From: Postechiella sp039985655
GTDB lineage: Bacteria; Bacteroidota; Bacteroidia; Flavobacteriales; Flavobacteriaceae
Direction: 5' to 3'
Assembly (NCBI GenBank): GCA_039985655.1
Contig: JBDWSF010000002.1
Coordinates: 62,001 to 126,000, forward strand
DNA length: 64,000 nucleotides
Made by a program: the position numbers and the translations under genes
Notes under the pieces: generated by a model
What the model was told of the DNA's origin: nothing
The model's input: only the letters and a program-made list of their open reading frames with translations
Database searches by the model: none
In this document: one piece after another, positions 17,247-25,742 of the stretch
How positions within the stretch are numbered: the first letter of the stretch is position 1
How the letters are laid out: each line of letters begins with the position of its first letter

Positions 17247-17391
17247 AAAAAAGAGGCTGTCTAAAAAGTCTAATTTTTGAGTTTGTCAGGTTGAGCTTGT
17301 CGAAACCTATTTATTGATTATCAGTAAATTGATATATTTCGACAAGCTCAATATGATTATTCATTTTACTTTTTAGACAGTCCCTTTTTTG
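17247..17391. repeat. 145-bp fold-back (MITE-like) repeat
   Basis: Ends are near-perfect inverted repeats: AAAAAAGAGGCTGTCTAAAA at the left and TTTTAGACAGTCCCTTTTTT at the right. Inside, GAGCTTGTCGAAA and TTTCGACAAGCTC form a second inverted repeat. The whole unit can fold into a long hairpin. Related termini occur at 3874, 4968 and 21981. It lies between convergent ilvE and the MazG-like gene and could act as a two-way terminator. Confidence 0.75.
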
Positions 17392-17439
17392 TTTCAAAAT
17401 TATGTAATTCTGAAATACCTTTTGAATGACGAGTATCTA

Positions 17440-17826
17440 TTATTTATCTAAAATAGATTGAATATTGGGCTTAAAATAACTAGGTCCTTTTAATACTTTA
17501 CCGTCTTCTCTGTAAATAGGCTGTCCGTCTTCACCTAATTTACTCATATTACTACGTTGTATTTCTTCAAACACTTCTTCTATTTTGTGTTGCATACCGT
17601 GCTCAATAATAGTGCCGCATAAAATATAAAGCATATCGCCTAAAGCATCAGCAACCTCAACTAAATCGTTGTTATTAGCAGCTTCAAGATACTCTTCGTT
17701 CTCTTCGTTCATTAAATTGAAACGCAATGTATTTTTATCAACGCCTAAATCAGCCTTTGGAGATTCTCTATGCCCAATTTTAAATGCGGTATGAAATGCT
17801 TTTACGGCTTCTATTTTGTTTTTCAT
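17440..17826 (-). CDS. MazG-like nucleotide pyrophosphohydrolase
   Basis: All-alpha NTP pyrophosphatase superfamily (PRA-PH/MazG), removing pyrophosphate from nucleotides, possibly non-canonical ones. The 128 residues include the metal-binding NEENEEYLEA helix (about residues 35-44) and DALGDMLYILCG (61-72), giving the ExxE...ExxD pattern, then a C-terminal EDGKVLKGPSYFKPNI motif typical of the longer subgroup. The substrate is not certain; it is not the histidine-pathway HisE by context. Transcribed towards ilvE. Confidence 0.85.
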   Translation of the reverse strand: MKNKIEAVKAFHTAFKIGHRESPKADLGVDKNTLRFNLMNEENEEYLEAANNNDLVEVADALGDMLYILCGTIIEHGMQHKIEEVFEEIQRSNMSKLGEDGQPIYREDGKVLKGPSYFKPNIQSILDK

Positions 17827-17899
17827 AAATAAATATATTTATTATTTCCACTAGAGGTGGAAGTCTAAGTTTTCATTAAATTTGCATAAAAATAACCAT

Positions 17900-18082
17900 A
17901 TGTTTAGTAAAGGTCAAATGATTTTCGGAGTTTTATTTTTTATTGTCTTTGCAATAATTATAGGCTTTATGTACAGAAAAGATTTAAAACTTCACAAACG
18001 CTTTTATTCTGGTAGCATATGGGTGCTTTTAGCTTTTATTGGTTTTATTCTTTTTATTGTAGGCATTAAGTTTTTTCTTTAA
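17900..18082 (+). CDS. Small two-helix membrane protein
   Basis: A 60-residue protein starting at the ATG at 17900 (MFSKGQMIFGV). A TTG six codons upstream is a poor alternative. Two hydrophobic helices (about residues 6-25 and 39-59) flank a short basic loop, RKDLKLHKRFY, suggesting both ends on the same side of the inner membrane. No domain is recognised. Small proteins of this design are conserved in flavobacteria as hypothetical proteins. Confidence 0.7.
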   Translation: MFSKGQMIFGVLFFIVFAIIIGFMYRKDLKLHKRFYSGSIWVLLAFIGFILFIVGIKFFL

Positions 18083-18167
18083 GTAATTCCTTACTTCGCT
18101 TTTTTTTGCTTTTTATCTAGTTTTTAGGTTGTTATATATTATGTTTTTCTAATTTGAGTGAGAAATA

Positions 18168-18183
18168 TACCTAGTATTAGGTA
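18168..18183. promoter_or_regulatory. Palindromic operator candidate upstream of the two-component operon
   Basis: TACCTAGTATTAGGTA is a 16-bp palindrome with one mismatch pair. Its right edge is 59 bp before the ATG at 18243. A sister site, TACCCAGAACTGGGTA, stands 57 bp before the ATG at 21146. A NarL/LuxR-type regulator is encoded between them and is the natural candidate to bind both. Confidence 0.55.
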
Positions 18184-18242
18184 TGTTTTTGTAGCCTTAT
18201 TTTTTTGAGGTTTACAACTATAAAAATCAAAAATTAATAAAT

Positions 18243-18680
18243 ATGTCTGAAAAAACAAAGAAAGATTTTAATGCCGAAATACTTGATATTGGCAATACAA
18301 AAAGGGAATATACTTTTATAAACACGGTAGACACATTAATTACTGTAGCGTTTACAAAATGGAAAAAAGATACTATAAAAGAAGCCAAATTTATGGTTTA
18401 TAGGTCTAAAGACCTCAGGTTATTATACCGAGCTACAAAATGTGATGAATCAGATAATGGTAACGAAAACAAGTTAGTACTTCATACTTTGTATGTAAAT
18501 CAAAATCAACCAATAGAACCAATTAGTAAAAAATTAAAAATAAAAAATTTAACTGTCCCAGCAACGGATTCTATTAATTTTTATCATATTGAATATGAAA
18601 TTGGCGAGGTTTACAAAGCCCCTGGTCGTTGCGATGAGAAGCCTGATACACATCGCGGTGGAGCTGTAATGAAGCCATAA
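18243..18680 (+). CDS. Hypothetical protein, first gene of a two-component operon
   Basis: 145 residues with no signal peptide or transmembrane helix, so probably cytoplasmic. No domain is recognised. It is rich in Lys, Asp and Glu and ends with RCDEKPDTHRGGAVMKP. The next gene, a sensor kinase, starts on the nucleotide after its stop codon, so the two are surely co-transcribed and probably translationally coupled. It lies 59 bp downstream of the palindromic operator candidate. A role as output or accessory factor of the kinase is inferred only from position. Confidence 0.8.
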   Translation: MSEKTKKDFNAEILDIGNTKREYTFINTVDTLITVAFTKWKKDTIKEAKFMVYRSKDLRLLYRATKCDESDNGNENKLVLHTLYVNQNQPIEPISKKLKIKNLTVPATDSINFYHIEYEIGEVYKAPGRCDEKPDTHRGGAVMKP

Positions 18681-20450
18681 GTGACATTAATAAACTTAAA
18701 ATTAATAATACAAATACCAGCTATATTTTTTATAGCTGGTATTTGTATTGCTCAAGAAACGTCTATTGACAAAATTAAATATGCTGTAAAATTAAAAAAA
18801 TGGCATATAGTTGATTCACTTAGTAAAAATATCAATTCAAAAACACTTAATGAAGATGATAACGCTAAGCTTTTATTTTTTTTAGGGGAAGCAAATTTTA
18901 AAACAGGGAACTTCGATAACGCTTTTAATAAACTTGAAAAAGCAAGAGTTTATTATATTAAAATAAATAACAAAAGGCTTCAGGCGAGGACAGAAAACAT
19001 AATGATAGAATGCATTGGTAATTTAAATGATGCTTTAGTAAACGCTGATAACCTTATTGTATCATTTTGCAAACTCTCTTACGAGTTAAATGACTATTTG
19101 CTAATATGCGACTGTCATTACCATAAAGCCAATCAGGCACTTGATAGGTTTAATAATTCCGAAGGTATTTTTCATTTTAAGAAAATAAGCAAATTAGCAT
19201 TAAAAAATAAGGATTCAATAAAATATTATAACAATCAGTTAAACATAGGAACACTATTAGGTTATTACGAAAAGAATCCCAAAGCATCAATACAAATTTA
19301 TAATGAGGTTATTCCCTATTTCAAAGAAAGAAAAGATTATGACCGAGAATTTTTAGCTAAATACAATCTATCCATTCAACATAAAGAAACTGAGAATTAC
19401 AAAGCCGCTATAAACACTCTAATTAGTGCAGATTCTATCCCTATAACAGAGCAGATTTTAGAAAACAAAAAAATACTTTATAAAGCCTTATCAGAATACT
19501 ATGAAAAAATTGTAGACTATAAAAAGAGTCATTTATACCTTCAAAAGAGCAATCAAATAAAAGATAGTATTGACTCTAATACTAAAATCAAAGAAATATC
19601 AGAAATTCAAACAAAGTATCAAACCGCCGAAAAAGAAAAACAACTTTTAATTGAAAAACAAAAACGAAAACAAAATTTCAACTTATTAATTGGTGCACTA
19701 GTAATCATCCTCTTTGGAGGAATTACTGCTTTTCTCCTCCAAAAAAACACAAGAAAGAAACAAAAACTTGCCGAACAAGAAAAAGCTTTAGAAACCCAAA
19801 AACTAGCTACGATTTTAAAAGAGCAAGAACTAGTGAGTATTGATGCTATGATTGAAGGCCAAGAAAAAGAACGTCAACGTATTGCTAACGATTTACATGA
19901 CGATTTAGGCGGACTTATGGCTACAGTGAAACTTCATTTTAATGTATTAAAAGATAAACAAACACCAGAATTATTTGATAAAACAAATAGCTTACTAGAC
20001 GAAGCTTATAATAAAATACGCGGCATTGCACATGCTAAAAACTCTGGTGTTATTGCCAAACAAGGCTTATTAATTGCGGTACAAAATATGGCTGATAAAA
20101 TTTCGGTTGCCAACAAAATAAAAGTACATGTCATTGATCATGGTTTAGAAAACCGATTAGAAAACAGTTTAGAACTTACGCTTTTTAGAATTATTCAAGA
20201 ATTAATAGCCAATGTTATTAAACATGCCGAAGCGACAGAAACGACTATACATTTAACAAATCATAAAGAAACTTTAAACCTTATGATAGAAGATAATGGT
20301 AAAGGCTTTAATCCAAAACAAATTACTACTAAAACTAGTGGTATGGGCATTCACAGTATAGATAAACGTGTAGAACACCTAAATGGCTCTATGACTATAG
20401 AATCTGAAATAAACAAAGGAACTTCTGTTATAATAGACATCCCAATATGA
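18681..20450 (+). CDS. Sensor histidine kinase with exported TPR-like domain (HisKA_3)
   Basis: Membrane histidine kinase of the NarX/DesK class, 589 residues. It appears to start at GTG 18681, giving a signal peptide ending near CIAQ (residue 25). The exported region (about 26-325) is helical and TPR-like. One transmembrane helix (about 334-352) precedes a coiled coil. The HisKA_3 domain has the phospho-acceptor His406 in NDLHDDLGG, and the HATPase has NVIKHAEAT, DNGKGFNP and SGMGIHSIDKRV. The stop codon overlaps the start of the response regulator gene by 4 bp, so they form a cognate pair. Confidence 0.92.
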   Translation: MTLINLKLIIQIPAIFFIAGICIAQETSIDKIKYAVKLKKWHIVDSLSKNINSKTLNEDDNAKLLFFLGEANFKTGNFDNAFNKLEKARVYYIKINNKRLQARTENIMIECIGNLNDALVNADNLIVSFCKLSYELNDYLLICDCHYHKANQALDRFNNSEGIFHFKKISKLALKNKDSIKYYNNQLNIGTLLGYYEKNPKASIQIYNEVIPYFKERKDYDREFLAKYNLSIQHKETENYKAAINTLISADSIPITEQILENKKILYKALSEYYEKIVDYKKSHLYLQKSNQIKDSIDSNTKIKEISEIQTKYQTAEKEKQLLIEKQKRKQNFNLLIGALVIILFGGITAFLLQKNTRKKQKLAEQEKALETQKLATILKEQELVSIDAMIEGQEKERQRIANDLHDDLGGLMATVKLHFNVLKDKQTPELFDKTNSLLDEAYNKIRGIAHAKNSGVIAKQGLLIAVQNMADKISVANKIKVHVIDHGLENRLENSLELTLFRIIQELIANVIKHAEATETTIHLTNHKETLNLMIEDNGKGFNPKQITTKTSGMGIHSIDKRVEHLNGSMTIESEINKGTSVIIDIPI

Positions 20451-21070
20451 TTAGACTTGCTATAGCCGAAGATCATCAATCGCTTGTTGATGGCATAAAA
20501 CTACTATTAGAATATGAAGATGGTATTACTATTGTTGGTACTGCTAATGATGGTGAAGCGCTTCTTGAGGTTGTAGAGAAAAAGAATCCTAATGTTGTAC
20601 TCACCGATATTAGAATGCCAAAAATGGATGGTATAGAAGCTACCAAGCGCATCAAAAAAAAGCATCCAAAAATTCATGTGCTTGCTTTTACGATGTTCGA
20701 GCAAATTGAAGCAATACAGCAAATGATTGATGCAGGTGCTTCTGGTTATATCTTAAAAAATTCATCTTTAAAAGAAGTCCACAAAGCCATAATAACAGTA
20801 TTCAAAGGCGAAACGTATTTTGATGCTAATATTAATACCAATGCTTTAAATTCGGAATCTAAAAACAAAACAAAAGGCATTTTAACCAAACGCCAAATCG
20901 AAATTTTAGAACTTATTGCACTAGGTAAAACCTCTCGAGAAATTGCAGATTTACTTTTTATAGGAATCCATACTGTAGATACCCATCGAAAAAATATGGT
21001 TCGGATTTTAGGACTTCAAGGTAAAGGTGAACTTCTTCGTTATGCGTTAGAGAAGAAATATAAGTTTTAA
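20447..21070 (+). CDS. NarL/LuxR-family response regulator
   Basis: Transcription factor of 207 residues. The receiver domain carries Asp54 (VLTDIRMPKMDG) and the conserved FTMFEQ and Lys104-type YILKN segment. The C-terminal HTH_LuxR domain has LTKRQIEILELIALGKTSREIADLLFI, with recognition helix HTVDTHRKNM. It overlaps the kinase gene by 4 bp. Likely targets are the two matching palindromes at 18168 and 21073, meaning its own operon and the next gene. Confidence 0.94.
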   Translation: MIRLAIAEDHQSLVDGIKLLLEYEDGITIVGTANDGEALLEVVEKKNPNVVLTDIRMPKMDGIEATKRIKKKHPKIHVLAFTMFEQIEAIQQMIDAGASGYILKNSSLKEVHKAIITVFKGETYFDANINTNALNSESKNKTKGILTKRQIEILELIALGKTSREIADLLFIGIHTVDTHRKNMVRILGLQGKGELLRYALEKKYKF

Positions 21071-21072
21071 AT

Positions 21073-21088
21073 TACCCAGAACTGGGTA
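21073..21088. promoter_or_regulatory. Palindromic operator candidate upstream of the secreted-protein gene
   Basis: TACCCAGAACTGGGTA has perfect 7-bp arms (TACCCAG / CTGGGTA) around AA. It begins 3 bp after the response-regulator stop codon and ends 57 bp before the ATG at 21146. It matches the site at 18168 in length, outer arms and spacing. Confidence 0.55.
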
Positions 21089-21145
21089 TTTTATAACATG
21101 GTTTTTTTAGTGATTTTTGGAAAAAACAACCAAAAACATGTAATC

Positions 21146-21964
21146 ATGAAAAAATTTTTTATTCTATTTACCTTAATTTATTCAAGTACAATTCTATCGC
21201 AAAGTATTAACACCACACATCAATTTCTTGGTCCAATTTATAATGATAATAAAACGATTCAATTTAAAAAAGGACATAAAGTTTATATCTCTGAAATAAA
21301 CACTGATAGTATAACTTTTGTTTACTATAATTTTATAAAAGGAAAAGATTCAATACGACAAAGTAAGCTAAATAACACATATGTTTTTGACATAAATAAA
21401 AAACTATCTGGGTATAACTCCGAAAGCACTTCCAATAATGATGGCAATGATGTATTAAAAATAATTAAAACTCATAAATTATCGCTAGAAGATTTTAAAA
21501 ACTACACAACGGAGTTATACCCTATATTTAAAGGTGTTTCCGCAGGTATTTTCACCGTCCCTTTTAAAATTCGATTAAATGATTTTGATTTCGAACAAAA
21601 TGTAAATATTGGAATGAATCTAAGTTTCCCTTTTAGGTTAAATCGTTTAAAAGAAGATAAAGATTTACTAACTCCAACTATAGGCCTCGGGTTAGCCACA
21701 ATAAATTTAAATCCAAAAAACAGTAATTTAGAAGTTACAGATGACGAAGATACTAATAGAACGGCAAGTGCCTTTAGTATGTCTTGGGGTTTAATGTATC
21801 AATTTACAAATAGTATAAACATAGGGTTTCAATATGGTTTCGATTTCTTAGGAAATAATGATAAAGAAGTCAAATGGAAATACGACAAAAAGCCATGGTT
21901 AGGTATTGGTATTAACATAGGCTTATCCCTATCTGATAACAAAAATTCAAATGCTAATAATTAA
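21146..21964 (+). CDS. Secreted, probably outer-membrane protein of unknown function
   Basis: Starts at ATG 21146 (MKKFFILFTLIY); an upstream in-frame ATG at 21098 would put 16 extra residues before the signal peptide. The mature protein begins after ILSQS (about residue 20). The N-terminal half is uncharacterised. The C-terminal 130 residues alternate polar and hydrophobic residues with Gly and aromatic positions (IGMNLSFPFRL, PTIGLGLATINL, WLGIGINIGLSLS), suggesting beta strands of an outer-membrane barrel. It lies just downstream of the two-component genes and has the same operator candidate, so it may be their target. Confidence 0.75.
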   Translation: MKKFFILFTLIYSSTILSQSINTTHQFLGPIYNDNKTIQFKKGHKVYISEINTDSITFVYYNFIKGKDSIRQSKLNNTYVFDINKKLSGYNSESTSNNDGNDVLKIIKTHKLSLEDFKNYTTELYPIFKGVSAGIFTVPFKIRLNDFDFEQNVNIGMNLSFPFRLNRLKEDKDLLTPTIGLGLATINLNPKNSNLEVTDDEDTNRTASAFSMSWGLMYQFTNSINIGFQYGFDFLGNNDKEVKWKYDKKPWLGIGINIGLSLSDNKNSNANN

Positions 21965-21980
21965 CTTTTAAGTTTATTCC

Positions 21981-22003
21981 TAAAAAAAGAGGTTGCCTAA
22001 AAA
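21981..22003. repeat. Half-copy of the GGCTGTCTAAAAAGT-type terminal repeat
   Basis: AAAAAAAGAGGTTGCCTAAA followed by AAGT resembles the left end of the 17247 fold-back. No matching right end was found, so this is probably a remnant next to the IS110 relic. Confidence 0.4.
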
Positions 22004-22159
22004 GTAAAATGAGTCGTCATATTGAGACCATAGGGGAAAAATTTCTCAAGCGCCTGGAATGAAGTAACTTACAAACTAAACTATCGAATTGCAAAATAAC
22101 CGTTTCTAGAATAGTGTTTCATTACCTGTAATTGAGTATGGTTTTCAAAAATAGAGCTA

Positions 22160-22965
22160 GCGAATTTGGTACTCAAGTTTTTAATTTTGATGTCCATATG
22201 GTAGCCTTTCAAGCGTAATTTCTTTTTTGAAAGCAATTTGGTTTAAACCATTAATCATGAAAAAAATCAGATTACATTCAGCAGAGATCGATATCGGAGC
22301 AAAAAAGCTTTTCTTGAGTATTGAAAACCAGCCCATATGGATGAATTTAGGCAACCAAAAAACAATAAAGTTAGAAAACCTATTCAGCACCACAAACCAA
22401 ATATAGAGAATATGGGAAAGCATTTGTTGGAGATATTCCAAGAAAAAGATGCCACGTACTACTAGGTATCACAGATTATAATTGGATGCAATTACTAGCA
22501 GATCTGGGGACCGATTTAAAGAAATGGAAATCAGAGAAACATTTTACTTCGTAGTTGGGACTGGCAACCAAAACAGAATAATTAAGGAAAAAGAAATAGC
22601 AACTACAAAGCTAAAGGAACACCAAAAACAGGATTGATATTTAAGCAAGGCTACTCAACAGTAAACATATTGCATTAGGTGCATTTGGTAGAAAAATACG
22701 ATCCAAAAAAGGAGGTTTGATTGCAATAAAGGCAGTAGCAAGAAAATTGGCTGAATTATATTGAAAACTATTTGTAAAAGGGTTGGAATATCTAGAAAAT
22801 GGAATACAGAAATATCAAAAAAAAATAGTATTAAACAAACAACATTCTGTTAAAAGAATGGCTAAAGAATTAGGTTTAGAGATTGTTTCCTCAAAAATAT
22901 AAACAAATGATTTTAAACTCATTATAAAACAACGTCAATGGTAGAGCAGTCGAAATGTTTTGGTT
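22160..22965 (+). mobile_element. Decayed IS110-family insertion sequence, copy 2
   Basis: Second relic of the same element as at 3930-4966, in the opposite orientation. The roughly 90 bp before the ATG and the first 25 codons are nearly identical to copy 1. About 655 bp present in copy 1 (its positions 4152-4806) is missing here, with the junction near 22336. The 3' region lost from copy 1 is present instead, down to the shared end AACAACGTCAATGG. Confidence 0.75.
22257..22902 (+). pseudogene. IS110-family transposase, internally deleted
   Basis: Begins with MKKIRLHSAEIDIGAKK, where the usual Gly before the first catalytic Asp is Glu. It then jumps from ENQPIW straight to MNLGNQKTIKLEN. Further downstream, in other frames, GLIAIKAVARKLAELY and LFVKGLEYLENGIQKYQKK match the C-terminus of IS110 transposases. 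An in-frame TGA stands where a Trp is normal, and further stops occur. The DEDD core is gone. The product would be inactive. Confidence 0.8.
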
Positions 22966-23016
22966 ATAAAAACTAAAACGTCAATTGCACTTAGTTAACA
23001 AGTATAAATTACTATC

Positions 23017-23053
23017 TAATACCAATTATCATTTTGAGTGATAATTGGTATTA
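23017..23053. repeat. Perfect 15-bp-arm hairpin with TA ends
   Basis: TAATACCAATTATCA and its exact reverse complement are separated by a 7-nt loop. The first 12 bases equal the outer end of the IS630 relic at 37503. It may be a miniature fold-back element or a terminator; no gene ends close by. Confidence 0.5.
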
Positions 23054-23250
23054 ACCAGAGTTCGATTAAAATTTACAATGCAATATGTTGATTTTCAATG
23101 AAAATCATCTGTTTTTTATATCCTGCAAGTTTTATTTTAACCTTGTAGGTATGGGGTTTGAGTAAAATAGAACTACAAGAGGTTTTCAAAACCTTGCAGA
23201 AAGATTATGGATAACTAATAATCAATGGGTTATCAATAAAACACAGGTTA

Positions 23251-23766
23251 TTAGATAGTCTCTTTTATAGTTTCAATAAAAGCATCAATATTTTCTTTTA
23301 CATCATTTGGTATAATAGCATTATCAACCCACGTATGTAAACCTCCCAAATAATTCATTCCTAAATATTCTGCAGATAGTTTAAAAGGTTCTGCAAATCC
23401 ATCATTTACATCATCAGAATTACTACAACTAAACATAATCATATTTTTACCGCGTAGTTTTCGGCCTATGTCTTTATGTGTTCTTATTAAATCAGAAATA
23501 CGGTCAAAGAAAACTTTTAAAATACCACTCATACTATACCAATATACTGGAGTAGCAAAAATGATCGTATCATAATTCTCGATAATTTCTATTGCTAAGT
23601 CAATAAAGTCATCATCAGCATTTTTATAATTGTAATCATAATGTCCAATGTTTTTTTTATGTAAATCAATAACATCAAAATTGCCATTACGCGCGATGTA
23701 ATTAACAACCTTATTGGTATCGCCTTCGCTTCTTGAACTTCCTTGTATAATAATAGTCCTATTCAT
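23251..23766 (-). CDS. NADPH-dependent FMN reductase / flavodoxin-fold protein
   Basis: FMN-binding oxidoreductase of the FMN_red/Flavodoxin_2 clan, 171 residues. The phosphate-binding loop is QGSSRSEGDTNKV (residues 8-20), and the FMN-ring region is ATPVYWYSMSGILKVFFDR (about 90-108), both typical. Cytoplasmic, no signal. The electron acceptor (quinone, azo dye, metal or drug) cannot be told. It stands alone on the minus strand after the IS110 relic. Confidence 0.88.
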   Translation of the reverse strand: MNRTIIIQGSSRSEGDTNKVVNYIARNGNFDVIDLHKKNIGHYDYNYKNADDDFIDLAIEIIENYDTIIFATPVYWYSMSGILKVFFDRISDLIRTHKDIGRKLRGKNMIMFSCSNSDDVNDGFAEPFKLSAEYLGMNYLGGLHTWVDNAIIPNDVKENIDAFIETIKETI

Positions 23767-23876
23767 ATAGCAAAGGAATAGCTTAAAATCAATATAAATG
23801 AAGGTTGAAGATAGAAAGTTTTAATGCGAGGTATGATAAAATCAATAGCATTTCACTTGATTATTCAGGAATTTTA

Positions 23877-24620
23877 CTATGGATGGCATTGATTTAATTG
23901 AATGGTATAATTTGCAGCCAGTGTTTTTAAATAACTAATATAGTGCGTTTTGAGATCTTTAGTAGCATTATAGCCTTCTTCGAAAGATTTGATTGGGCTT
24001 ATAAGTTCATATTGACATCCCGTAGAATTTAAAGTTTCATTGTAAGTTTTAATAGTTGTTGCTATTGAACTTTTAAAAGAGAGCAATAGTGTTTCTTTTT
24101 TCTGCTGTAATTCTTTTTTTTGTTGAAGCGTGAGCTTTGCTTTAATTTCTGCTTCTTTTTGTTTTAAAATTTTCTGTTGCTGTATTAATTTTAGCTGTTT
24201 GTTTTGTAACTCGGCAAGAACGTTGCTTTCAGTAGCATCATCATCATTCTTTATTGTGCTTACAGAGCATTTATCAATTTCAATAACACTTTCTTTACTT
24301 AGGTCTCTGGCACGTTTTACATAAAAACGACCATCTTCCCAAGTACCAGCACCTTTTACTTTAACCAAAAGATCAACAGCTTTATCAGCAAGATTTATAG
24401 CCGCTTCACAATCGCAATGACCTAATGTGTTTTTAAAAAGTTTAATAGCCTCTAAAGATCTATTCGAATAATATTTTAAATGACTTACGTTGTGAGAATC
24501 ATAAGCGTCCTTAACATGAGAATATGCGCTAACAAGGTAATAATTTGCATCATCACAATCTGTTTGAGCATTAATAAATAGAGAAAAGGAAGAGAGTAGT
24601 AATAGATAGTATTTTTTCAT
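23877..24620 (-). CDS. Secreted helical protein of unknown function
   Basis: 247 residues with a signal peptide ending at INAQ (residue 19). The mature N-terminal half is helical with Cys residues (TDCDD, HCDCEAA, DKCS) that could form disulfides. A Gln/Lys-rich coiled coil (about residues 138-180) and a C-terminal helical region follow. No known domain is recognised. It is divergent from the PPK2 gene with 134 bp between the starts. Confidence 0.75.
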   Translation of the reverse strand: MKKYYLLLLSSFSLFINAQTDCDDANYYLVSAYSHVKDAYDSHNVSHLKYYSNRSLEAIKLFKNTLGHCDCEAAINLADKAVDLLVKVKGAGTWEDGRFYVKRARDLSKESVIEIDKCSVSTIKNDDDATESNVLAELQNKQLKLIQQQKILKQKEAEIKAKLTLQQKKELQQKKETLLLSFKSSIATTIKTYNETLNSTGCQYELISPIKSFEEGYNATKDLKTHYISYLKTLAANYTIQLNQCHP

Positions 24621-24754
24621 GAGGTTGGTTTATAATATAAAGAGGTGCGACGAATGTATTAAAAACAATAAACATTAAGATGTCGTTTGTCGAAATTATG
24701 TATTTACTATATTTATAGAATATTATTCAAAATTTTAAGCATAGACAATTTCAG

Positions 24755-25633
24755 ATGAAAAAAATACAAATTGACAATTTTAAAGTAACTACACGTATTA
24801 ATTTAAAAGATAATTTAACAAAATACGATTTAGAAGCACCAGAAGAGGATGTTGAGGATGCTTTAAAAAAAGTAAGTAAGAAGTTGGGGAAATTACAAAA
24901 CACCATGTATGCTCATGGCAAATATGCCGTTTTGGTTTGTTTACAAGGTATGGATACGTCTGGGAAAGATAGTTTAATACGGGAAGTGTTTAAAGAATTT
25001 AATGTTCAGGGCATTGGCGTGCATAGTTTTAAAGTGCCAACGGAATTAGAGTTAAATCACGATTACCTTTGGCGCCATTATATTGTACTACCAGAGCGTG
25101 GTAAATTTGGAGTTTTTAATAGAACGCATTACGAAAACGTATTGGTAACCAGAGTGCATCCTAATTATATTTTAGGTGAAAATATTCCAACGGTAAACTC
25201 AGCTGAAGATATAGACGATGCTTTTTGGGATAAACGTTTTGAACAAATAAATAATTTTGAAAAACATATTGCAGATAGCGGAACCATCATTTTTAAATTC
25301 TTCTTAAACCTCTCTAAAGGAGAGCAAAAAAACAGATTGTTACGACGTTTAGATAAACAAGAAAAAAACTGGAAGTTTTCTCCAAGCGATTTAAAAGAAC
25401 GCAAACTTTGGGCTAGCTATCAAGAGTGTTATGAAGATGCTATAAATAGAACCTCTAAACCACACGCACCGTGGTATAATATTCCTGCCGATGATAAACC
25501 AACAGCACGCTATATTGTTGCTAAAATAATGTATGACACTTTAAAACAATACACAGATATTAAAGAGCCAGAATTAGATGATGCTATTAAAGCTAATATT
25601 GAGTTGTATAAGGAGCAATTAGCTAAAGAATAG
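24755..25633 (+). CDS. PPK2-family polyphosphate:nucleotide phosphotransferase
   Basis: Transfers phosphate from polyphosphate to nucleotides (regenerating ADP, ATP or GTP), or the reverse. At 292 residues it fits the TIGR03709-type PPK2 group. Walker A is LQGMDTSGKDSLI (about residues 67-79), the lid region is LPERGKFGVFNRTHYENVLVTRVHP, and HAPWYNIPADDK lies near the C-terminus. The Walker A shows SGKDS where many relatives have AGKDG. Class (AMP, ADP or both as acceptor) cannot be assigned by eye. Monocistronic. Confidence 0.92.
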   Translation: MKKIQIDNFKVTTRINLKDNLTKYDLEAPEEDVEDALKKVSKKLGKLQNTMYAHGKYAVLVCLQGMDTSGKDSLIREVFKEFNVQGIGVHSFKVPTELELNHDYLWRHYIVLPERGKFGVFNRTHYENVLVTRVHPNYILGENIPTVNSAEDIDDAFWDKRFEQINNFEKHIADSGTIIFKFFLNLSKGEQKNRLLRRLDKQEKNWKFSPSDLKERKLWASYQECYEDAINRTSKPHAPWYNIPADDKPTARYIVAKIMYDTLKQYTDIKEPELDDAIKANIELYKEQLAKE

Positions 25634-25742
25634 AGTTATATATGATTTGTTCATTTGTAATAATATTTCTTAACATAATTTTATGTGCTTGATTAATTAT
25701 CGAGGTTAAAGAAAGAGTATATTTAAATTCTAAATACATATT

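Noticed and set aside
22181..22441. 86-codon minus-strand ORF across the second IS110 relic
   Set aside because: It is antisense to the transposase remnant, and its peptide is only the reverse reading of that sequence.
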